10,162 nt of DNA from Pseudomonadota bacterium (GTDB lineage Bacteria; Pseudomonadota; Gammaproteobacteria; GCA-001735895). Below, in pieces: positions 1-6,827 of this stretch. Both the position numbers and the translations under genes were made by a program. Within the stretch, counting starts at the first letter, position 1. Each line of letters starts with the position of its first letter. The notes under the pieces were generated by a model. It saw only the letters and a program-made list of their open reading frames with translations, was not told the DNA's origin and searched no databases. The stretch covers positions 1 to 10,162 of the forward strand of contig JACZQS010000055.1 in assembly GCA_022545625.1 (NCBI GenBank), read 5' to 3'.

Positions 1-1
1 C

Positions 2-592
2 ACCAATGGCTACACCGATCCCAATTTCCCTTATCTGAGGCGTCGGGTTATTCCGCTTCGTTCAGCTCTTATTTCAACCGAGCCGCTGTCGTCAGAACTG
101 ATGCAGGAACTAAGCCCCAGGCAACATGGGTTCGGGGATGCCAGTCGATTGGTGCCCTATTATCGGCCTTCACCCGATGGTACGCGCATGATTTTTGGTG
201 GTCGGGCGTTTGATTGTGCGGACAGGCCGGAAAAATATATCCCGGATATGCATCGATTGATGACACGGGTTTTTCCCCAACTTAAGGAAACCAGTATTAG
301 TCATGCCTGGTCTGGAACGGTCGCCTATACCTTCGATCATGCACCCCACATCGGGCAGGTAACCGAAGGCGCAATGGCGGGCGTTCATTACGCCATGGGA
401 TATTGCGGTTCGGGTGTTGGTCGCGCGACATGGTTTGGTCGAAAAGCAGCTTTAAAAATCTTGCGCGACCCGGAAGGGTCAACTCCGCTCGATGATCTTG
501 TATTTGAGACCCGTCCGCTATATACAGGATATCCCTGGTTTTTACCTGCTATTCTCAGGTGGCACAGTCTGCTGGATCGATTTGGTTATTGA
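2..592 (+). CDS. FAD-dependent amine/amino-acid oxidoreductase, C-terminal part (5' end outside window)
   Basis: The reading frame is open from base 2, and an internal ATG at 101 is not the start, because clear protein sequence (TNGYTDPNFPYLRRRVIPLR) precedes it. About 196 residues remain. They resemble the substrate-binding and C-terminal FAD-binding parts of DAO-fold flavoproteins of the OrdL/PuuB type (gamma-glutamylputrescine oxidase-like). The supporting stretches are VIPLRSALISTEPL, then YYRPSPDGTRMIFGGR, then the terminal flavin-contacting MGYCGSGVGRATWFGRKAA. Family members oxidise C-N bonds of amines or amino acids with O2 or another acceptor in the cytoplasm. The Rossmann GxGxxG half lies outside the window, so substrate and true length are unknown. 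The stop TGA is 44 bp before the next gene on the same strand, so co-transcription is plausible. A second, different member of this fold lies at 4514-5959 on the other strand. Confidence 0.85.
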   Translation, partial: TNGYTDPNFPYLRRRVIPLRSALISTEPLSSELMQELSPRQHGFGDASRLVPYYRPSPDGTRMIFGGRAFDCADRPEKYIPDMHRLMTRVFPQLKETSISHAWSGTVAYTFDHAPHIGQVTEGAMAGVHYAMGYCGSGVGRATWFGRKAALKILRDPEGSTPLDDLVFETRPLYTGYPWFLPAILRWHSLLDRFGY

Positions 593-620
593 ATTTAAAT
601 ACTGAAAATCGGAAATTCAA
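589..620. repeat. Perfect 8-bp inverted repeat spanning the stop codon of the first gene
   Basis: TTGAATTT (589-596) and AAATTCAA (613-620) are perfect inverted copies with a 16-bp spacer. The left arm includes the oxidase TGA, and the right arm lies just before the GAGG ribosome binding site of the next gene. The arms are AT-rich and have no T-tract after them, so this is not a convincing intrinsic terminator. An operator or chance are both possible. Confidence 0.3.
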
Positions 621-636
621 ATTTACCGAGGTTAAG

Positions 637-1575
637 ATGAAGCAAATTCTAGGCACGATGACATTCGGCGAACAGGTGGACCAGACCGGCGCTCGATCTA
701 TACTGGATCTGTTTGTCGATTCCGGGAATTCCGAAATCGATACCGCACATCAGTACTGTGATGGTAAAACGGAAGAAATGCTGGGTACATTGCTGCCACC
801 CGAAAAGCGTAAAAATCTGTTCATAGCATCCAAGGTAAATCCCTGGAACGATCATGGACTTCAGCCTGACCAGCTAAGAAAACAGATGCAGGAAATACTA
901 CAAAGGCTGGGGACCGATTATATCGACCTGCTCTACCTGCATTCACCCGACCTGGAAACGCCGATAGCAAAAACACTGGAGTGTTGTTTCGAAATGTACC
1001 AGCAGGGGAATTTCAAGGTTTTTGGATTAAGCAATTACGCATCCTGGCAGGTGGCCGAGGTCGTTGAAACCTGCCGCCGAAATGGATGGATGGAACCGTC
1101 TATTTATCAGGGTATGTACAACGCCCTGACCAGGGATGTCGAGCGCGAATTATTCCCCTGCTTGAGAAATTACGGAATCAGTTTTTATGCCTATAACCCA
1201 TTGGCAGGTGGTTTACTGACCGGAAAATACCAGTCTGTCGATCAACTCTCCGATAGCGGAAGATTTGCATTACACAATAGCTACCAGCAAAGATACTGGA
1301 AAAAAGACTACTTTAATGTTTTGCAGAAGCTGGGGGAAGCCTGCCGAGAAACTGGATTGAAGCCAACGCAAGCTGCCTTGAGCTGGCTGGTGCATCACTC
1401 CAATCTCGACTCTGATCAGGGTGATGGAATAATCCTCGGCGTCAGTAAGATCGAGCACCTGTCAGAAAATATGCAGGCATGCGATCATGCTCCCCTCGAC
1501 CAGTCGATTCTCGACATTCTGGATCGGGGGTGGGATATTATTAAACCAGAATGTTTTAAGTATTTCCGTCCCTGA
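637..1575 (+). CDS. Aldo/keto reductase, AKR7 (aflatoxin aldehyde reductase)-like
   Basis: This is a 312-residue cytosolic NADPH-dependent reductase of the (beta/alpha)8-barrel AKR superfamily, reducing aldehydes or ketones to alcohols. The catalytic tetrad is complete: D35 and Y40 in EIDTAHQY, K66 in ASKVNPW and H102 in YLHSPD. Blocks such as GLSNYASWQVAEV, YQGMYNALTR and FYAYNPLAGGLLTGKY are typical of the AKR7 group (aflatoxin B1 aldehyde/succinic semialdehyde reductases), and the length fits. The frame is open further upstream to a GTG at 559, inside the previous gene. I chose the ATG at 637 because GAGG (628-631) sits 5 nt before it and the first beta-strand ILGTMTFGE begins at once. Its place behind an amine-oxidase-like gene suggests it could reduce the aldehyde produced there, but that is inference. 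Fold assignment is firm; the substrate is not known. Confidence 0.93.
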   Translation: MKQILGTMTFGEQVDQTGARSILDLFVDSGNSEIDTAHQYCDGKTEEMLGTLLPPEKRKNLFIASKVNPWNDHGLQPDQLRKQMQEILQRLGTDYIDLLYLHSPDLETPIAKTLECCFEMYQQGNFKVFGLSNYASWQVAEVVETCRRNGWMEPSIYQGMYNALTRDVERELFPCLRNYGISFYAYNPLAGGLLTGKYQSVDQLSDSGRFALHNSYQQRYWKKDYFNVLQKLGEACRETGLKPTQAALSWLVHHSNLDSDQGDGIILGVSKIEHLSENMQACDHAPLDQSILDILDRGWDIIKPECFKYFRP

Positions 1576-1596
1576 GTCCGATAAACTGGTAGCCGG

Positions 1597-1602
1597 TATA
1601 AT
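1597..1602 (+). promoter_or_regulatory. Candidate -10 box upstream of the methyltransferase gene
   Basis: A perfect TATAAT lies 45 bp before the ATG at 1647, in the 71-bp gap after the aldo/keto reductase. No good -35 box is found at 16-18 bp upstream (the nearest is TGAGTC), so this is a weak candidate for an internal promoter serving the methyltransferase and SDR genes. Confidence 0.3.
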
Positions 1603-1646
1603 GCACCAGGGGAACGAACTACAGGCAGTGGGTGGCGGGGAAACAC

Positions 1647-2462
1647 ATGGCAGGTGATGTTGACGAAAAAGCTCTGTTCGAGCGCTTTTCGAATAAATAC
1701 AAACTGGTTCAAAACGATTTGCTGCGACAAATCGAACGCTCGAATTGTGGAAGCGATTACGGTGCCAACAGCTTTACCACGCTCAAACAGGCGAAAGAAC
1801 TGGAGGCTATGCTGGCGCTAGGGGCAAAGCAAAGCCTGCTCGAAGTCGGGGCGGGTTCGGGCTGGCCCGGGCTTTACCTGGCGAAACAGTCGGGATGCGA
1901 TGTTACCCTGACCGATTTACCTATCGAGGGGTTGCGAGTAGCGAAGGAGAGGGGCGATTCGGAGCAGCTTCCGGGCATTTGCACGGTGGCAGTCGCGAGC
2001 GGCTCGGCATTGCCTTTTAGAACAGGCGCCTTCGACGCGATATCCCATTCCGACGTGCTCTGTTGCCTGATTGATAAATTACTGGTACTAAAAGCCTGCC
2101 GCAAAGTGATTAACGCTAATGGTAAAATGATATTTTCCGCTATTTTGATATCTCCCGGCCTATCGTCTGCTGACAATCAAAAAGCAATCGAATGCGGCCC
2201 ATCATTTATGGCCACGGAGGACAGCTATGAAAATTTACTCGATGTGGCTGGCTGGAAGTTGATTGATCGGGTCAATCTGTCGAGCGAATTCTTCGAGACC
2301 CTGCAAGTCATGCTGGGCAATGAACTCGATCACAATGAGGCGTTGGAGAAACTGTTGGGAAAAGATGAGGCCCTCCGCCGATTAAACCGTACTCGATCAT
2401 ATATTGAAGGGCTCGAACAGGGATTTATTCGGCGCGAGTTATTTCACGTAGTACCGGCATAA
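1647..2462 (+). CDS. Class I SAM-dependent methyltransferase, substrate unknown
   Basis: This is a 271-residue Rossmann-fold methyltransferase. Motif I is LLEVGAGSG (residues 64-72), followed by the strand-2 acidic loop VTLTDLP (D80), the motif II-like FDAISHSDVLCCL (about 119-131) and the strand-5 region LKACRKVINANGKMIF. These positions bind the SAM methionine, ribose and adenine parts. The C-terminal 100 residues are mostly charged and helical and carry no signature I recognise, so the acceptor is unknown. A GTG at 1632 would add five residues. I prefer ATG 1647 because GGGG (1637-1640) lies 6 nt before it. The stop is 17 bp before the SDR start, indicating one transcript. It may act on a small metabolite handled by the neighbouring oxidoreductases, but nothing in the sequence shows this. 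Confidence 0.88.
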   Translation: MAGDVDEKALFERFSNKYKLVQNDLLRQIERSNCGSDYGANSFTTLKQAKELEAMLALGAKQSLLEVGAGSGWPGLYLAKQSGCDVTLTDLPIEGLRVAKERGDSEQLPGICTVAVASGSALPFRTGAFDAISHSDVLCCLIDKLLVLKACRKVINANGKMIFSAILISPGLSSADNQKAIECGPSFMATEDSYENLLDVAGWKLIDRVNLSSEFFETLQVMLGNELDHNEALEKLLGKDEALRRLNRTRSYIEGLEQGFIRRELFHVVPA

Positions 2463-2479
2463 AATTAGGGGGTTAAACC

Positions 2480-3235
2480 ATGACTTCAAGAGTTTCAATT
2501 CTTATTACCGGGGCATCCGGGGGTATCGGCCGTGCCGCCGCTATCGAATGTGCTAACCGGGGTGCCGCGGTTGGAGTTCACTATCACCACAACCGTGATC
2601 GGGCCGAGGCTACGCTGGCCGCATTAGCGGGTGATGGTCATCGCCTGTACCAGTGCGATATAGTCAATCCTGAAGCCGTTGCACAAATGATTGATCAGGC
2701 CGACCAGGAGTTCGATGGCCTCGATGTACTGGTGAATAATGCAGGTATTTCGCAACGCCATCAGTTTGAAGATATCGACTATGCAACCTGGCAGGAAACC
2801 TGGCAACGAATCGTCGACACCAATCTCACCGGCCCCAGTAACCTGTGCTTTTGTGCCGCCAAAAAAATGATCGCCCGCGACGGCGGAAAAATTGTCAATG
2901 TTTCTTCACGCGGTGCGTTTCGGGGTGAACCGTTGATGCCATGGTACGGCGCTTCCAAGGCCGGCTTGAATGCGATGGGGCAATCCCTTGCCCAGGCCCT
3001 GGGTCCCAAAGGGGTATTTGTTTATACCGTCGCCCCCGGATTTGTCGAAACTGAAATGGCCGCGGCTACCCTGGCATCACCAGAAGGCGACAATATTAGA
3101 AATCAAAGTAGCATCGGCCGGGTGGCCCAACCCGAAGAAATAGCCAGCACCATAGGATTTCTTGCCTTCGAAGCGCCGGAATTTATGACTGGTTGCATCA
3201 TCGATGTAAACGGCGCCTCGTACTTGCGCTCTTAG
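2480..3235 (+). CDS. Short-chain dehydrogenase/reductase, FabG-like
   Basis: This 251-residue classical SDR catalyses NAD(P)H-dependent carbonyl/alcohol interconversion in the cytosol. It shows the cofactor loop TGASGGIG (10-17), the acidic strand-3 residue D60, NNAG (86-89), the active-site N115, S143, and YGASK with Y156 and K160. The C-terminal TGCIIDVNGASY is the usual dimer/tetramer strand of the family. Length and motif spacing match 3-oxoacyl-ACP reductase-like enzymes, but FabG itself normally sits in a fatty-acid cluster, so this is more likely a dedicated metabolic SDR. GGGGG about 8 nt before the ATG is a strong ribosome binding site. The TAG stop overlaps the opposite-strand gene's stop. 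The residue after strand 2 (VHYHHNRD) favours NADPH, which is inference. Confidence 0.93.
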   Translation: MTSRVSILITGASGGIGRAAAIECANRGAAVGVHYHHNRDRAEATLAALAGDGHRLYQCDIVNPEAVAQMIDQADQEFDGLDVLVNNAGISQRHQFEDIDYATWQETWQRIVDTNLTGPSNLCFCAAKKMIARDGGKIVNVSSRGAFRGEPLMPWYGASKAGLNAMGQSLAQALGPKGVFVYTVAPGFVETEMAAATLASPEGDNIRNQSSIGRVAQPEEIASTIGFLAFEAPEFMTGCIIDVNGASYLRS

Positions 3236-3804
3236 GGCGCGTGAAAACCCGTCCCACTGCGATCGAGCGGATCCTGAGCCTGTTTACGACCCAGGTATCG
3301 CGTTGCGATATCATCCCACACGGTCAGGCGCGACCAGTCCGGCGTGTCGGCGATTCCATCCTCGTCGGTGAGAAACGGGTTGGGGAAGAAAATATTCAGT
3401 TGCGGTGTGCCGTCGCCGTTAAACAGGCGCAGTTGCCAGATGATCGGTGCACCATTGTCATCGAAACCGCGCACGATTTCCGCCCGCGAGGTGCGACGGC
3501 TCTTTTTCAATGCGGCAGGTGTCGGGCTGGATTCGCTGCCCCTGTTCTCGCCGATGCAAATATGAAAATGCGTGCCGCCGAAATGAACAGTCAGGTAACC
3601 GTCGAAGTAGGTGATCGACCTGGGTTCGTTCGGGCAGCGAAACTCGTAGGCGCCGCCCTCGATGATCGGGCCGAAGACGATCGAGCGCCAGTGGTTTTCA
3701 AATATATAGCGCAGCAATTCCTCGAGAAAATCGGTATCGACCGGCAGGCTGTAAATTTCCTGCCGGTTGCCGTCGCTGGTATCGATTTGGGGAATAATTT
3801 TCAT
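3232..3804 (-). CDS. Conserved-looking protein of unknown function, about 190 residues
   Basis: This is a 190-residue soluble protein with no signal peptide or membrane segment. I do not assign a function. It looks real: composition is balanced, there is a good ribosome binding site (AAAGGG, 3812-3817, 7 nt before the ATG), and it has ordered motifs including YFDGYLTVHFGG (66-77), THFHICIGE (78-86, with H79, H81 and C83 as possible metal ligands) and QLNIFFPNPFL (135-145). I recall a group of uncharacterised proteins combining HFHxCIG with FFPNPYL-type blocks (possibly DUF7676; not certain). Its TAA (3232-3234) overlaps the TAG of the convergent SDR (3233-3235), leaving no room for a terminator. 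The start codon is only 4 bp from the inverted-repeat element, so its original promoter and leader may have been displaced and its transcription may now start within or beyond the element. Confidence 0.75.
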   Translation of the reverse strand: MKIIPQIDTSDGNRQEIYSLPVDTDFLEELLRYIFENHWRSIVFGPIIEGGAYEFRCPNEPRSITYFDGYLTVHFGGTHFHICIGENRGSESSPTPAALKKSRRTSRAEIVRGFDDNGAPIIWQLRLFNGDGTPQLNIFFPNPFLTDEDGIADTPDWSRLTVWDDIATRYLGRKQAQDPLDRSGTGFHAP

Positions 3805-3808
3805 ATTA

Positions 3809-4072
3809 GTGCCCTTTCAAGGTGATATTGTCATGTTCAGCGCTCCCCTGATGTTTCGCGACAAGGCGCAGTGCGCAACCAATGGTTGTTCCATTAGTAA
3901 GCGCTGCAACGCAGTGGCGGGACATCAGGGGAGCGCCCTTCGGGTGAGCTTGTCCGCGCCCATGGGCTGCGTTGTGCCTTTTGGAAAGGGAACAACCATT
4001 CCCTGCAAGGCACGCCTTGCCATGAACGCGGACAAACTCACTGAATACGACAATATCACCTTGAAAGGACAC
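3809..4072. mobile_element. 264-bp MITE-like element: inverted pair of structured units with 32-bp terminal inverted repeats
   Basis: The ends 3809-3840 and 4041-4072 are inverted copies matching at 29 of 32 positions, and both are flanked by TA (3807-3808, 4073-4074), as in TA-targeting (IS630/Tc1-like) MITEs. The inverted match continues to the centre at 3940. After each end come a 21-nt stem block, CAAGGCG, 12 nt, AATGGTTGTTCC, 14 nt, CAACGCAG and the second stem block. Spacing is identical in both halves, except one extra base in the final stem block of the right half. The named blocks are identical between halves while the stem blocks are not. Within the left half, 3840-3854 pairs perfectly with 3922-3936 and continues through two G-T pairs to 3859/3917. 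Within the right half, 3945-3965 pairs with 4020-4041 with few exceptions. A strand can therefore fold into a Y: one outer stem and two hairpin arms joined at CCC-TTC-GGG (3936-3944). Open frames on both strands end in the same peptide because of the inverted repeat and are not genes. Confidence 0.85.
3812..3817 (-). promoter_or_regulatory. Ribosome binding site supplied by the element's terminal repeat
   Basis: On the minus strand AAAGGG lies 7 nt before the ATG at 3804. It sits 3 bp inside the element's left end, so translation of the 3232-3804 gene appears to depend on element sequence. The other end carries AAAGGA in the equivalent outward-facing position (4064-4069), so each end of this element faces outward with a Shine-Dalgarno-like hexamer. 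Confidence 0.6.
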
Positions 4073-4074
4073 TA

Positions 4075-4264
4075 GTCGTGATCAACAATTTCAAATCGCC
4101 AGGTCCTGTAATATCAGTGAAGCGAAGAGAGATAGTTAGATGATCGACTATAACTTTTTCCTGCATGCTTCGTAAGGTGAATAATTCAGAAATCGGACAA
4201 TGGACGCCAACTATGATATTTTTTGGTCATTGTTTTTAAAGTGACAAATGGCAGATATGCCTGA
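4075..4264. other. Non-coding stretch between the element and the pseudogene
   Basis: This AT-rich stretch has stops in every frame. A GTG at 4078 opens only 21 codons and has no recognisable product. In the last part (from 4251), a frame different from that of the pseudogene reads ADMPEAIP, which could be a frameshifted trace of the same gene, but it is too short to claim. No promoter, terminator or RNA is evident. Confidence 0.5.
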
Positions 4265-4450
4265 AGCAATCCCCCCGGGGTAGCAAAAACCGCGCCGCTC
4301 GCGCGTGGATTATTCTGCCTGTCGCGTTCCGTGGGCATCCTCGCACACGCCTGGGAGCAGACCCAACAGGGCGGTCGCAATAAGGGACCGATCCCGCGTG
4401 ACATGATCTGGACCTATAGCGGCCATCCCCCGCGTAGTTTACCCGATTAA
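4265..4450 (+). pseudogene. C-terminal remnant of a citrate synthase / citryl-CoA lyase family gene
   Basis: A plus-strand frame entering just after a TGA (4262-4264) encodes about 61 residues ending at TAA 4448-4450. It contains APLARGLFCLSRSVGILAHAWEQ-like sequence (from about 4295), followed by QQGGRNKGPIPRDM and WTYSG. The pattern of a small helix, RSVGxLAHAWEQ, a basic glycine-rich turn and a short YxG tail is that of the small-domain C-terminus of citrate synthase superfamily enzymes, closest to citryl-CoA lyase/2-methylcitrate-type paralogues. Whole enzymes are roughly 260-430 residues; no upstream part, start codon or ribosome binding site is present, so this cannot be functional. It lies 192 bp from the mobile-like element and 63 bp from the convergent FAD oxidoreductase stop, consistent with a deletion that removed the gene's front. 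The family call rests on motif memory and needs a search. Confidence 0.7.
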
Positions 4451-4513
4451 ATGCCAGTGCCTGGTTGTTGATTTTCTCACCCGGGCAAAGCGACCATATT
4501 TCCCAACTTGTAG

Positions 4514-5959
4514 CTATCCCTTGTCCAGTTTTCCTGTAGCAGCTGCAAGTTTCGCGAGTTGCCTGTCTATCCATCGGGGTTTAATACCGTCATCCTCGGC
4601 ATTTTCCTTTCGACGGATAGCCCCTCTGACAGCCATAGCACCCAACCAGCGGATTGGTTCCGGTGGGAATTTCCCCAAGGGTCCCCTGGCCAGACCACTG
4701 CGGGTCCATTCGTTGTCCAGGTCCAGCACCAGTGAGGATAGTATCTGTCCGCCCAGGTAAGATTGGCCGATGCCGTTCCCCGAATACCCCAGGCCGTAGA
4801 CGATATTGTGCTGTTGGTTTAAATGACCGAAAAAAGGTAACCCGGTTGTCGATCGGTCGGAAGCCCCAGTCCAGGTTCGCTCTATGCGACAGTTATTGAG
4901 ATAAGGGAAGAAGCTCGCCATTGCGTGGCGCAATTGAGCCTGGTAACGGCTAGGCTGATCGAAAGCAGGGTGGACCCGATTATTAAAGGCAAACATATTC
5001 CCACCTTTGCCCAACATCAGCCGACCATCGGGTGTGCTACGGTAATAGTGGACGAAAAGTCGCGAATCAACCACGGCCTTACCGTCATTCAGGCCCGCAT
5101 CCGCCAAAAGGGCTGGTACCGGTTCCGTGATTAGAATGTCCGAGGAAACCAGTATTATGTTTCTATTCAACGAGGGGTATTTTTGGGGCATCCAGGCGTT
5201 GATCGCCAGAACCACTTTCTTCGCGGAAATATCCCCTAACTGTGTTTTTACCACAGCGGGCTTGCCCTCGCGAACGGAGTCCATAGGCGTGTTTTCATAA
5301 ATAGTGATCCCCTTTGACTGCGCAACCCGTTTCATTCCTCTTACCAGTAGCGCGGGTTGCACGCTACCGGCAGCCGGCGAGAAATAGCCCTGAACATGGC
5401 GGGGAGAACCTGAATCTTTTTGTACCTTTTCTAGTGACCAGCGCTCCCAGTTATTAATATTGCCATCCATTAGCCCGCTTATCACCGGATCCATGTATCC
5501 TGACTGTGCCGGATTGGTGGCCGTATAGAGAATTCCATCCAGACGTAGCTGCGCATCGATATCGTGTTCGAGGCAAAAATCGCGAATCTGGTAAATAGCC
5601 TGTTCTGAAGCGCGCACCAGTCGGCATGCTTCCGCTTCACCATACAGGCGCCGCAATGACAGGTATTTTGTCGACCAGCTTAGCAGGCACCCGCCGTTTC
5701 GGCCTGAAGCGCCACTACCACAAAGACCCTTGTCGATAACCACTATATCCAGCTCAGGTTGTTTCTGTTTTAGCGCAAGCGCAGTCCAGAGCCCGGTATA
5801 ACCGCCGCCCACAATACAAACATCGGTACGGATATCTCCGATTAACGGTGTTGGGCCGGGACTTGCTTCCTGGGCCAGGGCTTCGGAGAACCAGAAAGGT
5901 TGATAAACATATTTTTCCAGCGGGTCGATTCCTTCTTTCTGAGTTCTTGCGGTGATTAT
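4514..5959 (-). CDS. FAD-dependent oxidoreductase (DAO/OrdL-like), start codon apparently ATA
   Basis: This is a 481-residue DAO-fold flavoprotein (481 counting the ATA codon). DVCIVGGGYTGLW (46-58) is the beta-alpha-beta ADP-binding motif, VVIDKG with GSGASGRNGGCL follows as the FAD pyrophosphate/isoalloxazine region, and GLGYSGNGIGQSYLGGQIL near the C-terminus is the second flavin-contact motif. Family members oxidise C-N bonds of amines or N-substituted amino acids. The first GTG (5812) lies inside the Rossmann strand, so it cannot be the start. The frame is open upstream to 5960 and beyond, with PLEKYVYQPFWFSEAL before the Rossmann motif, but has no ATG, GTG or TTG. AGGA (5966-5969) lies 6 nt before ATA (5959-5957), 18 bp after the dioxygenase stop, so I place the start there. 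A CTG at 5920 with AAGGA upstream is the alternative. Either the codon is a rare start, a start-lost mutation, or a sequencing error. It is the last gene of the three-gene operon. Confidence 0.85.
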   Translation of the reverse strand: MITARTQKEGIDPLEKYVYQPFWFSEALAQEASPGPTPLIGDIRTDVCIVGGGYTGLWTALALKQKQPELDIVVIDKGLCGSGASGRNGGCLLSWSTKYLSLRRLYGEAEACRLVRASEQAIYQIRDFCLEHDIDAQLRLDGILYTATNPAQSGYMDPVISGLMDGNINNWERWSLEKVQKDSGSPRHVQGYFSPAAGSVQPALLVRGMKRVAQSKGITIYENTPMDSVREGKPAVVKTQLGDISAKKVVLAINAWMPQKYPSLNRNIILVSSDILITEPVPALLADAGLNDGKAVVDSRLFVHYYRSTPDGRLMLGKGGNMFAFNNRVHPAFDQPSRYQAQLRHAMASFFPYLNNCRIERTWTGASDRSTTGLPFFGHLNQQHNIVYGLGYSGNGIGQSYLGGQILSSLVLDLDNEWTRSGLARGPLGKFPPEPIRWLGAMAVRGAIRRKENAEDDGIKPRWIDRQLAKLAAATGKLDKG

Positions 5960-5976
5960 ACTTTTTCCTGGGACGG

Positions 5977-6807
5977 TTATTTTCTTACCCAGACCTGCGG
6001 GTAGAGGTCGGTTCCGGGCCGGTCACCGGGTTTCAGACCGTATTCGGTCATGATGCTGGAATGATCTGGATCCATGCCCTCCTTGCGGAAGTTGATGCGA
6101 ACGTCATCACCGAGCCACTGGGTATTGAACACCTTCAGATCGCGGCCTTCGGCAAGGTTGCCGGAGCCGCCGTGGATAACGCGAGCGTTGAACGCGACGC
6201 AGTCGCCGGGCTCCATGTCCCAACTCAGGATCTCATAGTCGCCCAGATGGTTTTCGATGTCGGGGAAGGGGACAGTACCATCGTCGCTGAAATTTACCTG
6301 GTCGCGTTCATCACCCGTCAGTGCGCCGAAATTAACTTGTCGAAACTTTTGCGGCCATCGATGTGAGCCGCGAACCAACTCGAGTGCGCTCGATTTTTCG
6401 ACCGGGACAAGGGGCATCCATATACTGCAGGTATCAAAACCTTCTACTGACCAGTAGGGTTCGTCCTGGTGCCAGGGCGTACGGAACTGTGATCCGGGCG
6501 TGCGCACAAATACCGCATCGTAAAAGAAATTGACCTTCGAGCTACCCATTAGCTGTCCGGCAATTTCTGCACATGGGGAGTTGAGTGCGAAATCCCTGTA
6601 AGCCTCGATGTCACGCCACACCTGGTTGTCGAAAAAACAGGTTCGGCCCTGGGCGTCCCGATCCCAGATGCGGGCACGTTCGCTCGGATTGGCTATATTT
6701 TCCTCGATTCCCTGGCGCAAAATGTCGATCCAGTCCTGGTCGAATGCAGCGGGTAAAAAGGCAGCGCCGTCTCGACTAAAATCTGCAATATCCTTGTCTG
6801 TAACCAC
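5977..6807 (-). CDS. Phytanoyl-CoA dioxygenase (PhyH) family Fe(II)/2-oxoglutarate-dependent oxygenase
   Basis: The 276-residue product has the jelly-roll 2OG oxygenase signature. The iron ligands are H113 and D115 in PWHQDEPYW and H222 in RVIHGGSGN. R232 in EGRDLKVFN, ten residues after the distal His, is the expected 2-oxoglutarate carboxylate anchor. The tail QWLGDDVRI is common in bacterial PhyH proteins. The family hydroxylates small molecules (acyl chains, ectoine, proline-like compounds and others) in the cytosol, using O2 and 2-oxoglutarate; the substrate here cannot be told from sequence. The start is GTG 6807, with GGGG 7 nt upstream; no ATG fits better. It lies 20 bp after the SDR stop and 17 bp before the oxidoreductase start, so the three are one operon. 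Confidence 0.93.
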   Translation of the reverse strand: MVTDKDIADFSRDGAAFLPAAFDQDWIDILRQGIEENIANPSERARIWDRDAQGRTCFFDNQVWRDIEAYRDFALNSPCAEIAGQLMGSSKVNFFYDAVFVRTPGSQFRTPWHQDEPYWSVEGFDTCSIWMPLVPVEKSSALELVRGSHRWPQKFRQVNFGALTGDERDQVNFSDDGTVPFPDIENHLGDYEILSWDMEPGDCVAFNARVIHGGSGNLAEGRDLKVFNTQWLGDDVRINFRKEGMDPDHSSIMTEYGLKPGDRPGTDLYPQVWVRK

Positions 6808-6827
6808 GATATTTCCCCTTTCCTAAA

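Noticed and set aside
3193..3825. Plus-strand frame of 210 codons
   Set aside because: It is antisense to the 190-residue protein gene, which has the ribosome binding site and ordered motifs; the plus frame starts inside the SDR gene.
3767..4075. Open frames on both strands across the inverted-repeat element (about 100 and 88 codons)
   Set aside because: Both end in the same peptide, DNITLKGH, only because the DNA is an inverted repeat. There is no independent ribosome binding site and the content is explained by stem pairing.
4236..4574. Minus-strand frames of 112 and 72 codons over the pseudogene
   Set aside because: They are shadows of the citrate synthase-like remnant: Arg/Cys-rich translation and no ribosome binding site.
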